Assembly: GCF_025060755.1 (NCBI RefSeq)
Contig: NZ_JANYUY010000010.1
Span: forward strand, 1 to 64,000
From: Paenibacillus doosanensis
Lineage (GTDB): Bacteria; Bacillota; Bacilli; Paenibacillales; NBRC-103111
Length of the DNA stretch: 64,000 nt
Direction: 5' to 3'
This document shows positions 34,863 to 44,050 of this stretch, one piece after another; positions within the stretch are counted from its first letter, which is position 1; each line of letters starts with the position of its first letter. Made by a program: the position numbers and the translations under genes. A model generated the notes under the pieces. That model worked only from the letters and a program-made list of their open reading frames with translations, was not told the origin of the DNA and did not search any database.

Positions 34863-35735
34863 ATGAGATTTCGGCGATGGATGCGCAGGGACTCGGCTTC
34901 CGCATGGCTGTTCCTGCTGCCGAGCCTGATCGGATTTTCACTGTTTTATTTGATCCCGTTCGGTATGGGAGCAGCTTATTCGTTTCAGAGCTCTTCCGTA
35001 GACGGCAGCTTTGCCGGATTCGCCAATTATCAGGAGCTGCTGGCCAGTTCATCGTTTCGCAAAGCTGCGGGCAATACGTTCCGGTTTACCGTCATCAGCG
35101 TTCCGCTTATGATCGCGGCTTCGCTCTTCATCGCCATGCTGCTGAACCGGAGCGCTTATTTGCGTAATTGGCTGCGTACGGCCTTCGTCATGCCGCTGGT
35201 CGTTCCGGTCGCCTCGATCATTTTGATCTGGCAAATCTTGTTCGACTGGAACGGAACCCTCAACGCGATGCTGCACGCTTTCGGCTGGAGCCGGGTCGAT
35301 TGGATGAAGACCGATTGGGCCAGAGTCGTCGTCATTTTCGTCTATGTTTGGAAAAACATCGGCTACAACATCGTCTTGTTTTTGGCCGGACTGCAAAACA
35401 TTCCGCGCGATTACTACGAAACCGCCGATGTCGAAGGGGCCGGAGCGGTGCGCAAGTTTACCGGCATCACGCTCGTCTACTTACTCCCGACGACCTTCTT
35501 CGTCGTGCTGATGTCGATCGTCAATTCGTTCAAAGTGTTCCGGGAAACGTACTTGATCGCCGGCGACTATCCGCACGACAGCATTTATATGCTGCAGCAT
35601 TATATGAACAACATGTTTATGTCGCTCGATATTCAGAAGCTGACTGCCGCCGCGACGCTGATGGCCGTCTGCATACTGGCGCTGGTCATCGCGCTGTTTG
35701 CCGTAGAGAAGCGGTTTCGCAGCTTTATGGAATAA
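34863..35735 (+). CDS. Carbohydrate ABC transporter permease, MalF-like
   Basis: About 290 residues with six helices. The EAA loop that docks the ATPase reads YYETADVEGAGAVRKFTGITLVYLLP. It pairs with the MalG-like permease 19 bases downstream and the binding protein at 37868. No ATPase gene is present; in Bacilli a shared MsmX-type ATPase usually energises such permeases. ATG 34863 follows GGGGGTGAG; GTG 34854 in frame lies on that site. Confidence 0.9.
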   Translation: MRFRRWMRRDSASAWLFLLPSLIGFSLFYLIPFGMGAAYSFQSSSVDGSFAGFANYQELLASSSFRKAAGNTFRFTVISVPLMIAASLFIAMLLNRSAYLRNWLRTAFVMPLVVPVASIILIWQILFDWNGTLNAMLHAFGWSRVDWMKTDWARVVVIFVYVWKNIGYNIVLFLAGLQNIPRDYYETADVEGAGAVRKFTGITLVYLLPTTFFVVLMSIVNSFKVFRETYLIAGDYPHDSIYMLQHYMNNMFMSLDIQKLTAAATLMAVCILALVIALFAVEKRFRSFME

Positions 35736-35754
35736 GGATAAGGAAGGTGTCGTC

Positions 35755-36621
35755 ATGATCCAAACCGACACGGCCAGGAAGGCGCTTGCGACGTTCTTCC
35801 TTGCCGGTATAGCTCTGCTGCTGCTCGCTCCGATTATACTGACGGTGACGAATTCGCTGATGACCGAGCAGGAAATTTCCACGAACTACGGCGCGATCGG
35901 TCAGATCGGTTCCGATTCCGGCTTGTTCGTCAACTTGAAATTGCTTCCCGATTGGGTGTCCTGGGAGCAATATGCCAAGGTGCTGGTTGACACGCCGCAG
36001 TTTCTGCTCATGTTCTGGAACTCCGTGCTGCTGGTCGTTCCGATCATTGCCGGGCAGGTCGCAGTCGCTTCGCTGGCCGCGTATGCTTTTGCGAAGCTGA
36101 AATTCCGGGGGCGGGACAAGCTGTTTCTTGTCTATCTTATGACGATGCTGATGCCGTTTCAGGTTACGCTCGTGCCCAATTATATTATTGCCGATCGCTT
36201 GGGGCTTATGAACAGCCAGGCCGCGATTATACTGCCGGGAATTTTTGCGGCGTTCGGCGTGTTTTTGCTCAGACAATTTATGCTGCATATTCCTTATACG
36301 TATATGGAAGCGGCGAAGATCGACGGAGCGGGTCAACTGCGAATATTTTTTACCATCGTGATGCCGCTCGTCAAGCCCGCGCTTGCGGCGCTGGTCGTTT
36401 TATTGTTCGCGGACAATTGGAATATGGTCGAACAGCCGCTCATTTTTTTACAGGACGCGTTTAAACAGCCGTTATCCGTCTATTTATCCCGGATTAACGG
36501 GGAAGCGCTGGGCGTGGCGTTTGCGGCTTCCGTCCTTTATATGACGCCGATGGTGCTGCTGTTTTTATATGCCGAGCCCCATTTCATAGAAGGGGTTCAA
36601 TTGTCCGGGGTCAAAGGGTAG
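35755..36621 (+). CDS. Carbohydrate ABC transporter permease, MalG-like
   Basis: 288 residues, six helices. The EAA loop is YMEAAKIDGAGQLRIFFTIVMPLVKP. The N-terminal extracellular loop (TEQEISTNYGAIGQIGS) is longer than in many MalG proteins. AAGGAAGG precedes the ATG. It is the second permease of the operon. Confidence 0.9.
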   Translation: MIQTDTARKALATFFLAGIALLLLAPIILTVTNSLMTEQEISTNYGAIGQIGSDSGLFVNLKLLPDWVSWEQYAKVLVDTPQFLLMFWNSVLLVVPIIAGQVAVASLAAYAFAKLKFRGRDKLFLVYLMTMLMPFQVTLVPNYIIADRLGLMNSQAAIILPGIFAAFGVFLLRQFMLHIPYTYMEAAKIDGAGQLRIFFTIVMPLVKPALAALVVLLFADNWNMVEQPLIFLQDAFKQPLSVYLSRINGEALGVAFAASVLYMTPMVLLFLYAEPHFIEGVQLSGVKG

Positions 36622-36655
36622 CTTGCGCCGAAAGAACCGTTAGGAGGAACGAAAC

Positions 36656-37831
36656 GTGCAGATAGCAATGAATGAACAGACGGCCGCTAAACGAAAGAAG
36701 ACGATAGCCGCCATATTCGGCTGTTTTCTAACCTTGCTGCTGCTGCTTACTTTATTCAGCAATACCCTGCTCGCGATGAAATTGCCGAAAGTAAATACAG
36801 AACAGCCCCGAAAGGCGAAGCTTCAACACACGATGGAAGGCAGCGGAACGATCGAACCGCAAGAAGCGGCAGAGCTGACGAACGCGGCCGGTCTGAAGGT
36901 GAGCAAGACGCTTGTCAAGGAGGGGGACTTCGTCCAAAAAGGCCAAGTGCTTATCGCCTTCGATAATAAAGAAGCGGAGCGGCAGCTTCAGGACGAACAG
37001 GCGAGGCTTAGGCAGCAGCAATTGGCGCTTGAAAAAACGCAGGACGATTATATTGCCGCACGGCAGAACGGAGATGAACTCGCTGCACGGGCGGCAAACC
37101 GCAGCTTGGAGAGCCAGACTATCGATATCGGCATCCAGGAAAGAAAAATCGCAAGCATGCAGGAGAAGTCGAACGAGCAGAGAGAACTGAAAGCGCCGTT
37201 CGACGGGACGGTGACTAAACTGCTCGAAGACGAGACGCTTCCTCCGTCGCCGGGGCAGCCGCTCATCCGGATTTCCCGGACGGATAAGGGATACAAACTG
37301 GAGATCGAGCTTCCGGCAAGTTCGGCCAATCTCTTGAAGACGGGAGATAAAGTGCCGGTCCGGATCGATTCGGAGGGAAGCGCGAACCGGCAGGTGGAAG
37401 GGCTAATTACGGAGATCGAAAAGGTTGAATCAAGCGGAACGTCAAAGGGCGCCGCATTATCTGCGCGGGACAAGAAAGAAGCGGATACTCAAGCCGCAGG
37501 CCCGCAGAAGCGGATCGTCATTTCAGTACAAGGCGAAGGCATTCAGGGAGGAGAAAGCGCAAGCTGCGTCATCGTTAAGCTGGCTGCCAAAGAGAGCCTG
37601 CTGATCCCGAATGGCGCGATCAAAGAGGATGGAGACGGCAGCTATGTATATACCATTCGCGAGAACAAGGGGCCTCTTGGAAACGAATTTACTGTGGAAA
37701 AGTCCTATCTGACCAAAGGCGATGCGAACGACAAGGAAACGGCCGTCGCCAAAGGTCTTTCGCCGGAGGATAAAATCGTTATTGAAAGCAGCGAGCCGCT
37801 GCAGGAGGGCAATCGCGTTCGGCTGCAATAA
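36656..37831 (+). CDS. HlyD/RND-adaptor-like membrane fusion protein
   Basis: 391 residues. One N-terminal helix (about 20-41), then a first lipoyl-like half (EGSGTIEPQEAAELTNAAG, VKEGDFVQKGQVLIAFDN), a coiled-coil hairpin (about 102-175), the second lipoyl half (LKAPFDGTVTKLLEDETLPPSPGQPLIRI) and a C-terminal beta barrel. Such adaptors normally serve exporters, so their place between sugar-import permeases and a binding protein is unusual. GTG 36656 is set by TAGGAGGAAC; ATG 36668 is an alternative. It may link the membrane complex to the secreted protein at 39252. Confidence 0.82.
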   Translation: MQIAMNEQTAAKRKKTIAAIFGCFLTLLLLLTLFSNTLLAMKLPKVNTEQPRKAKLQHTMEGSGTIEPQEAAELTNAAGLKVSKTLVKEGDFVQKGQVLIAFDNKEAERQLQDEQARLRQQQLALEKTQDDYIAARQNGDELAARAANRSLESQTIDIGIQERKIASMQEKSNEQRELKAPFDGTVTKLLEDETLPPSPGQPLIRISRTDKGYKLEIELPASSANLLKTGDKVPVRIDSEGSANRQVEGLITEIEKVESSGTSKGAALSARDKKEADTQAAGPQKRIVISVQGEGIQGGESASCVIVKLAAKESLLIPNGAIKEDGDGSYVYTIRENKGPLGNEFTVEKSYLTKGDANDKETAVAKGLSPEDKIVIESSEPLQEGNRVRLQ

Positions 37832-37867
37832 AACCGTCAAGGATCGATACGAAGGGAGCAATGATCA

Positions 37868-39223
37868 ATGAAACGAATCAGTCTTGCCGTCATCAGCGGC
37901 ATGTTGGCCGTAACCGTTACGGCATGCACCGGAGGAAGCGAGTCAAACAAAGGGGGGGCGGCTGTCGCGGCGGACGGCAAAAAGATCGTGACCGTCTCCG
38001 TGCTGCAAGCCGACAAATTTCTGAAGCTCGCGGAGCAACAATATGAGCGGTCTCATCCGGACATCGACATTCAAATCAAGGAATATCAAGCTGCGCCCGA
38101 TGGCGGGAATACATCGATGAAGCTTGGAATGGACTCGGCTTCGTTCGAGAAGTATGTCAACTCGGTTAACACGGAAGTGCTGTCCGGCAAAGGAGCCGAT
38201 CTGATTTCGCTGCAAAATTTGCCCGTATCCAAATATGCGGGGAAGAAGCTGCTCGCCGATTTGAACGAGATGATGGCAAACGACAAGGCGTTCGACATCA
38301 ATCAATATTACGGCAACATTCTGAATTCAACGAAGCAGGGCGGCGGCTTGTACGCCATGCCGCTCAGCTTTTCCTTAAATACGCTGCTTGGCGACGCCGC
38401 TGCGATTCGAGCCGCAGGGGTCCCGATCGATGACCGGCAGTGGACCTGGGACAAGTTTGCGGAGATAGCCAAGCAATTGACCCGAGATTCCGATGGGGAC
38501 GGAACCCCGGATAAATACGTTATGACGAATAACCCGCCTGAATCGCTGCTCGTCAATGTGCTTGGAGATCATTACGGCAAGTATGTCGATCCGGCCAAAG
38601 GGGAAGCCCGCTTTGATTCGAAAGAGTTCATGGATCTGATGAAGCAGATCAAGCAGATGTATGACGACGGGCTGTTGTCGGATGAAGCGACGAGCTGGGG
38701 AAACCAGTTCTTCAGTCCGTGGTCGGTCAATTCGCTGGAAAATTTCGTGCTGTATCCCAAGTCCGTGTATGACGACGGTAAAGTATACCGGAAGCCGGGA
38801 ACGGATCAAGGCATTACTTTCCTATCCAGAATGATGTTTGGGATTAACGCCAAATCGGGCGTCAAGCCGGAAGCCTGGGATTTCCTGAAGTTTCTGTTAT
38901 CCGAAGACATGCAGTCATCGCCGGATTTGAACGGTTTTCCGCTTCATCGCGCCGTAGCCGAGAAGCAGCTGGGCGAGCTGCAGGAGAAGCTGAAGCAGGG
39001 CTCGATCAAGCTGCTCAATGGAGCGGTTCCCAAACCTTTGACGGATGAAGAATTGCAGTCGGTCCGCGAAATGATCGCTGAAGCCAACAGCTTCACCCAA
39101 TCGGACGCGAAGATCAATTCGATTGTCGGGGAAGAGTCCAAGTCTTACTTTGCCGGGCAAAAATCGGCGGAGGAGACGGCCAAGTTAATCCAGAACCGGG
39201 TGACGACCTACTTAAACGAATAA
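37868..39223 (+). CDS. Extracellular solute-binding lipoprotein
   Basis: 451 residues, family 1 solute-binding fold. Lipobox VTACTGG (Cys about 20). The MalE-type region GVPIDDRQWTWDKFAEIAKQ and the calcium-loop-like TRDSDGDGTPDKYVM are present. It would deliver a glycan or sugar to the two permeases encoded upstream. It sits between the adaptor and the large secreted protein in one operon with gaps of about 30 bases. Confidence 0.88.
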   Translation: MKRISLAVISGMLAVTVTACTGGSESNKGGAAVAADGKKIVTVSVLQADKFLKLAEQQYERSHPDIDIQIKEYQAAPDGGNTSMKLGMDSASFEKYVNSVNTEVLSGKGADLISLQNLPVSKYAGKKLLADLNEMMANDKAFDINQYYGNILNSTKQGGGLYAMPLSFSLNTLLGDAAAIRAAGVPIDDRQWTWDKFAEIAKQLTRDSDGDGTPDKYVMTNNPPESLLVNVLGDHYGKYVDPAKGEARFDSKEFMDLMKQIKQMYDDGLLSDEATSWGNQFFSPWSVNSLENFVLYPKSVYDDGKVYRKPGTDQGITFLSRMMFGINAKSGVKPEAWDFLKFLLSEDMQSSPDLNGFPLHRAVAEKQLGELQEKLKQGSIKLLNGAVPKPLTDEELQSVREMIAEANSFTQSDAKINSIVGEESKSYFAGQKSAEETAKLIQNRVTTYLNE

Positions 39224-39251
39224 TACAACAAGAACCAACGCGGAGGTATGT

Positions 39252-41417
39252 ATGAAACGACAAAGCAACTCGCGCACGCGAATAAGAAGCTGCGCCCTTC
39301 TATTAACCGCTGTCCTTAGTTTCGCAGCCGCTATCCCGGCTTATGCGGAAGGGGATAATCCGGGAGCCGCAGCGGCGGCCCCGCTCTCCTCGGGAACAGC
39401 TCCGTCTATCGGAAACGTCCAGTTAAACGATTCCGCTTCTGTGGAATTGATCGATGTCATGATGCAGCCGGATGCAACGAATCCTGCGATCAGCTTCACC
39501 GTTCATGTCGATAACGGAGGAACCTCCGACCTGCTGTTCATGGATTACTGGGTGCGCTTAAGAACCAAAGACGGCGGCGAGATCCAGGTGCATACGCTGC
39601 CGCAGGATAGGAACAAAAACCGGATTGCCGCCAAATCGCAGCAGGATATCCACTTCTACGCCGTGCCGGAGCAGGCGGTTGATCTGCATGATCTCACGTT
39701 CGAATTCATCCAATGGGATTTCAGTGAGCCCGGGTTCGAGCGTGTGCTCGCCCGGCTATCGGTTCCCGGGTCCTATCCGACCGTTATCCCGGAGGGCGGG
39801 GAGGAAACCGTCCAAGTCGACGGAATTTCTATGAAGCTGTCGGTTAAGAAGCTGCATATGGCCAGGAATGCGAAGAACAGCTCGCCCGCCATAGTACTTC
39901 GTCTGGAGAATGCCGGAAATGGGAACCTGAAGGTACCCGCATACGAATACAAATTCCGGACGCGCGACGGCCTTATGTATCCGCTGCAAGCCAAACAGGC
40001 GCAAGGCTTGAGCATCGCTCCGCAAGAGGCGAAGGAGCTGGAGCTTACGGGCAGTATTCCCGCTTCTGTTAATGCGGATGACGGAGAGCTGCTGATCGGC
40101 CTGGCCATTCCCGAACCGGGCATCATCATGCCTATCGGCGATTTGAAGCTGCCGGCAGCCGCGCCACCGTCCGGAGAGCTTGGGGAATCATTTGCGTTTC
40201 ATAATGAGGCCGGCTCTTACACTGTGCAGCTGGCCGGTGTTTCCCGCGTTCCTTGGGACGGCCAGGATATTGTAAACGCCGCCGTCAAGCTAACGAATCA
40301 AGGAGGGGATACGCTGCCGGTTCCCGATATGACCGCGTACTTCCTGTTTGACGATTCGGTCAAAGTAGACGCCAAGCTGGTTAACGGCAGTCAAGCGATC
40401 GGCATTGGCGCCGACTCGGCCATCGAATTTCAGGCGATCGGTAAAATTCCTTATACGTACCGTTATTCACAGGCCAAGCTAGTGCTGCAGGAGAAAGCTA
40501 GCGATACTCCATCGGCCGATACGCTGGAGATCGCGGTTCCAATCGGCATCCAGTCCGTTCCGCTCGCAGCGGCAGGCTCCTCTTATACGCGTGAAGCCGA
40601 GGGGCGGAGGGCCCGATATTCGATAGCGGCCGTCAATACTTATTCCGGACCTTCGGGCCGGCTCATATCCGCAGAGCTGGAAGTAAGCAACCTGGAGAAG
40701 CGGGCTGCCGACATGGCTCCGCTGGCCGCGCGCTTCCTTGCCAAAGACGGCGCGGTATTTCTGGCGCAAGTATCAGAAGTGCGCCAACCGATCGGACCGG
40801 ACGGAAAAGCGTTGTTCCATGTGTGGGCCGAGCTGCCTGAAGGCTGCAGCGCGGACGATATGCAGATCATCGTCGGAGACGCTGTCGCCATGGCCGCCGA
40901 TAGCGATAGCGAGGGAGAGAGCAAACCGGACGCATACGCGAGCCCGGTTGCCTTCGAGATGCCGTCCGAGAAGAGCGATGTACAACCTTCGTTGAAACAA
41001 ATCGAGCTGTTTCCTTACATGATTTCTTTGAGCCGGATCAACACCTCGATCCATACCGGCAAGCTGTATTTGAAGTTCGATTACGAAATTACGAGGACCG
41101 GGCACATCGAGACGGACATGGCGGGACATCGACTGGTCCTTGTCTTCGAGGATCATTCGGGGAATCAATCGTTTGAGAGGTCGTACGATCTGAAGGATTG
41201 GGAAGCGGAGGATGACGGCAAGGCGTCCGAGTCGGGGAACGACAATGCGCTAAGGCCGGGCAAGAAACAGCAGTTTACGATTGAGGTAAGCGATGAGGAT
41301 CTGATCTACAAAACGGAGTTTTTAAAACAATACAGCCTGAGCGTCTACGATGAATTTCAAGGACATCGCAAGCTGCTCGGCAAGCAGAATGCGGATTGGT
41401 TCGCCGTATCGGAATGA
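39252..41417 (+). CDS. Large secreted protein of about five beta-sandwich repeats, function unknown
   Basis: 721 residues. Signal peptide with cleavage near AIPAYAEG (about residue 33). After a short Ala/Pro linker come about five domains at residues 54-175, 187-300, 311-415, 450-545 and 585-715. Each starts with a strand like VELIDVMMQ or MKLSVKKLHMA and carries a D/N-rich 'N-x-G' turn (HVDNGG, RLENAGNG, KLTNQGG), as in DUF4352-like folds. No catalytic motif is seen. It is last in the ABC/adaptor operon, before a terminator. It may bind the wall, a glycan or the adaptor. Confidence 0.6.
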   Translation: MKRQSNSRTRIRSCALLLTAVLSFAAAIPAYAEGDNPGAAAAAPLSSGTAPSIGNVQLNDSASVELIDVMMQPDATNPAISFTVHVDNGGTSDLLFMDYWVRLRTKDGGEIQVHTLPQDRNKNRIAAKSQQDIHFYAVPEQAVDLHDLTFEFIQWDFSEPGFERVLARLSVPGSYPTVIPEGGEETVQVDGISMKLSVKKLHMARNAKNSSPAIVLRLENAGNGNLKVPAYEYKFRTRDGLMYPLQAKQAQGLSIAPQEAKELELTGSIPASVNADDGELLIGLAIPEPGIIMPIGDLKLPAAAPPSGELGESFAFHNEAGSYTVQLAGVSRVPWDGQDIVNAAVKLTNQGGDTLPVPDMTAYFLFDDSVKVDAKLVNGSQAIGIGADSAIEFQAIGKIPYTYRYSQAKLVLQEKASDTPSADTLEIAVPIGIQSVPLAAAGSSYTREAEGRRARYSIAAVNTYSGPSGRLISAELEVSNLEKRAADMAPLAARFLAKDGAVFLAQVSEVRQPIGPDGKALFHVWAELPEGCSADDMQIIVGDAVAMAADSDSEGESKPDAYASPVAFEMPSEKSDVQPSLKQIELFPYMISLSRINTSIHTGKLYLKFDYEITRTGHIETDMAGHRLVLVFEDHSGNQSFERSYDLKDWEAEDDGKASESGNDNALRPGKKQQFTIEVSDEDLIYKTEFLKQYSLSVYDEFQGHRKLLGKQNADWFAVSE

Positions 41418-41428
41418 TCCGCAGCACG

Positions 41429-41463
41429 GCCTAAGCTTCGAAATGCGGAAGCTTAGGCTATTT
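41429..41463 (+). terminator. Terminator of the ABC/adaptor operon
   Basis: GCCTAAGCTTC and GAAGCTTAGGC form a perfect 11-pair stem. The tail TATTTG is short in T, so strength is uncertain; it lies between convergent genes. Confidence 0.7.
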
Positions 41464-41544
41464 GCAGATAAAGGATGTTTTTGTACAGCGCAGAGGTGAA
41501 TGCGAGCGGGGCAGCCGTGCGAAGGACGCCGGCAGCGTTTGTCG

Positions 41545-42309
41545 TTACCGGTCGCCGAACAGCGCGGAAATTTGCCGGCCCGCTTCCTTTATGAGAGCCA
41601 CATAGGCATCGTCGTGGGCCGAATCGGCGCGAAGGAAGGGGATGCTGATGCTGATGCTCGCAATCATTGCGCCGTTGGCATCATAAATTGGAGCCGCATA
41701 GCACTTGGCGCCGACATAGGACTCGCTGTCGTCGAGACTGTAGCCGTTCCGGCGGATGAGCTCCAGGCGTTCCGCGAGCATCTCGATGGAATCGATCGTA
41801 TGTTCCGTCAATTTCTCGAAATGATAGCTTGCGAACATATCCCGAATCGCTTTATCGGAATACTGGGAGAGCAGCATTTTTCCAACGCCGGTTACATACG
41901 CTTTCTGGGTTTGTCCGATTTCGACATGGTAGCGCACGGGATGAGTCGTTTGCTCGCAGGCAATATAGACGATATCCAAGCCGTCGAGCACGGCAAGATG
42001 AATGTTTTCGTTCACTTGCCGGGCCAGCGATTTCATAATCGGCTTAGCATGCAGAAGAAGAGGATCGTTGGAATATCGCGCCGCAAATTCGTAAAACTTG
42101 GTTCCGAGGGTAATTTTGCGTTCTTCGTTGATTTTGGCGTATTTGCGGTGCACCATCGTTTGAATCAGCGCGTGAATGCTGCTGGCCGCGATGCCGAGGC
42201 GCTTGCCCAGCTCGTGGGTCGTAATGCCGTGCGGATGATGGATAAGCTCCTCCAAAATATCGAATACGCGGTCGGCCGACTTCACCGGCGAGAAATCGCT
42301 TTTGCTCAT
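41545..42309 (-). CDS. IclR-family transcriptional regulator
   Basis: 254 residues. An N-terminal winged helix (SADRVFDILEELIHHPHGITTHE, then LGKRLGIAASSIHALIQTM) and a C-terminal GAF-like effector domain (HLAVLDGLDIVYIACEQ; GVGKMLLSQ; GAKCYAAPIYDANGAMIASISIS). GGGAAGGAC precedes the ATG at 42309, and a minus-strand TATAAT lies at 42345-42350. It is divergent from the TctCBA/dehydratase operon and most likely controls it in response to the acid imported there. Confidence 0.92.
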   Translation of the reverse strand: MSKSDFSPVKSADRVFDILEELIHHPHGITTHELGKRLGIAASSIHALIQTMVHRKYAKINEERKITLGTKFYEFAARYSNDPLLLHAKPIMKSLARQVNENIHLAVLDGLDIVYIACEQTTHPVRYHVEIGQTQKAYVTGVGKMLLSQYSDKAIRDMFASYHFEKLTEHTIDSIEMLAERLELIRRNGYSLDDSESYVGAKCYAAPIYDANGAMIASISISIPFLRADSAHDDAYVALIKEAGRQISALFGDR

Positions 42310-42398
42310 AAAGACAGTCCTTCCCGAAAAAATATATTGACATCATTATAGCATGAAGCCATAATAATATCATCTTCATATACATATATGTAAAATAT

Positions 42399-42418
42399 AA
42401 TTTCACATATGTGAAATT
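42399..42418. promoter_or_regulatory. Perfect 20-base palindrome, candidate IclR operator
   Basis: AATTTCACATATGTGAAATT is fully self-complementary, and a smaller palindrome ACATATATGT lies at 42382-42391. It sits in the divergent gap, overlapping a + strand TATAAT (42395-42400). Confidence 0.7.
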
Positions 42419-42591
42419 GATGAGAGGGGTTCGCTCTTTTATGAAAAAACGATAAGACGGTTCATTGCTGACGATTACTTAACAAGTCGCTCGACAGCTT
42501 CCGGCTCCGCAAGATTGGAAACGCTGTCAATCCATCTTCGAGGAGACTCCGAATAGCAGCTTTTCTTAATTATCGTAGGAGGTTATTTCAT

Positions 42592-43560
42592 ATGAAGAAA
42601 ATAATGTCTTGGCTTCTGATTGCCGTTCTGCTCGTCTTCCCGGTGTTGTCCGCATGCTCGAACAAAAGCGGAGCCGCCAATTTCCCTTCCAAGCCCATTG
42701 AACTGATCGTTCCGTTCGCCGCCGGCGGAGGTACGGACACGATCGGCCGCGCGTTGGCCGAAGCGATGAAGGCGAGCCTTGGACAAGAGGTAGTAGTAGC
42801 CAATAAAACCGGCGGTTCCGGTTCTGTAGGGATGAACGAGGGGCTCCATGCGCAGCCCGACGGGTACACGCTCACTATGGTCACGCGGGAAGTAGCCTCG
42901 CTTCCTATGATGGGGCTCGCTCCTTTCAAGACGGATGACTTTACTTACATCGGCAACGTCAATACGGATCACATTGTGCTGGTCGTGTCCGCCAAATCGA
43001 AATACCGGACCTTTGAAGATCTGATGGCTGCGTTAAAGGCGAATCCCGGCAAGCTGAACTTTGCCGCTTCGGCGGTGCCCAATTACTATGCCATTCCTTT
43101 CGCGCAGGCAGCCAAAGCGGATTTCGTAACGGTACCGTTCCAGGGAGCGGCCCCGGCCATTGTGGAAATTTTGGGCGGACGGGCGGACTTCGGCCTATAC
43201 GGCCCGGGTGAAGTAAAAACGCATATCGACAGCGGTAATTTACGCCCGCTCGCCATCATGTCCGACCAGCGGCTCGAAGGATTAAAGGACGTTCCGACCA
43301 TGAAAGAAAAGGGAGTCGACGTGATCGCCATGACGTATCGCGGGTTGGCCGTTCCGAAGAAAACGCCCGATGAGATCGTGAAAAAATTGGAGGCGGCGGT
43401 AGCCAAAGCGGTGAAAGATCCCAAATTCATCGATTTTATGAACCAATCGTTTGCCGAAATCGATTATAAAAATGCAGCCGACTTCAAAGCCTATATTGAT
43501 AATGATACGAAAGCGTTAGTGCCGATCGTTGAAGCGGCTAAAAAACAGCAGAAACCGTAA
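42592..43560 (+). CDS. tctC: Tripartite tricarboxylate transporter binding protein, TctC/Bug family
   Basis: 322 residues with lipobox LSACSNKSG (Cys about 22). FPSKPIELIVPFAAGGGTDTIGR is the Bug-family start, and GVDVIAMTYRGLAVPKKTPDE lies near the end. It captures a carboxylate outside the cell for the TctA/TctB pair. TAGGAGG precedes the ATG. First gene of the operon facing the IclR regulator. Confidence 0.93.
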   Translation: MKKIMSWLLIAVLLVFPVLSACSNKSGAANFPSKPIELIVPFAAGGGTDTIGRALAEAMKASLGQEVVVANKTGGSGSVGMNEGLHAQPDGYTLTMVTREVASLPMMGLAPFKTDDFTYIGNVNTDHIVLVVSAKSKYRTFEDLMAALKANPGKLNFAASAVPNYYAIPFAQAAKADFVTVPFQGAAPAIVEILGGRADFGLYGPGEVKTHIDSGNLRPLAIMSDQRLEGLKDVPTMKEKGVDVIAMTYRGLAVPKKTPDEIVKKLEAAVAKAVKDPKFIDFMNQSFAEIDYKNAADFKAYIDNDTKALVPIVEAAKKQQKP

Positions 43561-43590
43561 CTATTATTTTATATCAAAGGATGTGTTCCA

Positions 43591-44040
43591 ATGAACAATG
43601 CCGGCGTTTGGGCCGGGCTCCTTCTGCTCGGCTTCGGCGGAATTTTGTTCTGGCAATCGCTGACGCTAGAATACAGCACTGCCCTGGGGCCTGGTCCCGG
43701 ATTTTTGCCATTATGGTTAAGCGGTTCTCTGATGCTGGTTTCGCTGCTGTATATCGGAGAGTCCTTGAAGAAGGAAGCGATCCGGCTGCATGCTCTTTTG
43801 CCCAGGGGCCGGGCGCTCGGGAACATAGGCTGCGCCATCGGAGCGCTGATCGTATTCATGCTGATCGTATCGTTTACCGGATTCGTCATTGCGGCAACGG
43901 CGCTGCTGTTCATCGTTCTGGCAAGAGAATTCAGATGGCACTGGGCGCTTTGTATTTCGGGCGGAATTTCCGTCGCCGTATTTGTCATTTTCCAGACTTT
44001 GCTCGATGTGCCGCTGCCTGTAAACGATTTCGGATGGTAA
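43591..44040 (+). CDS. tctB: Tripartite tricarboxylate transporter small subunit, TctB
   Basis: 149 residues with four predicted helices and the conserved LGPGPGFLPLWL segment after the first. It is the small membrane subunit that pairs with TctA. A 30-base gap follows tctC. Confidence 0.9.
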   Translation: MNNAGVWAGLLLLGFGGILFWQSLTLEYSTALGPGPGFLPLWLSGSLMLVSLLYIGESLKKEAIRLHALLPRGRALGNIGCAIGALIVFMLIVSFTGFVIAATALLFIVLAREFRWHWALCISGGISVAVFVIFQTLLDVPLPVNDFGW

Positions 44041-44050
44041 GGAGGGATGA

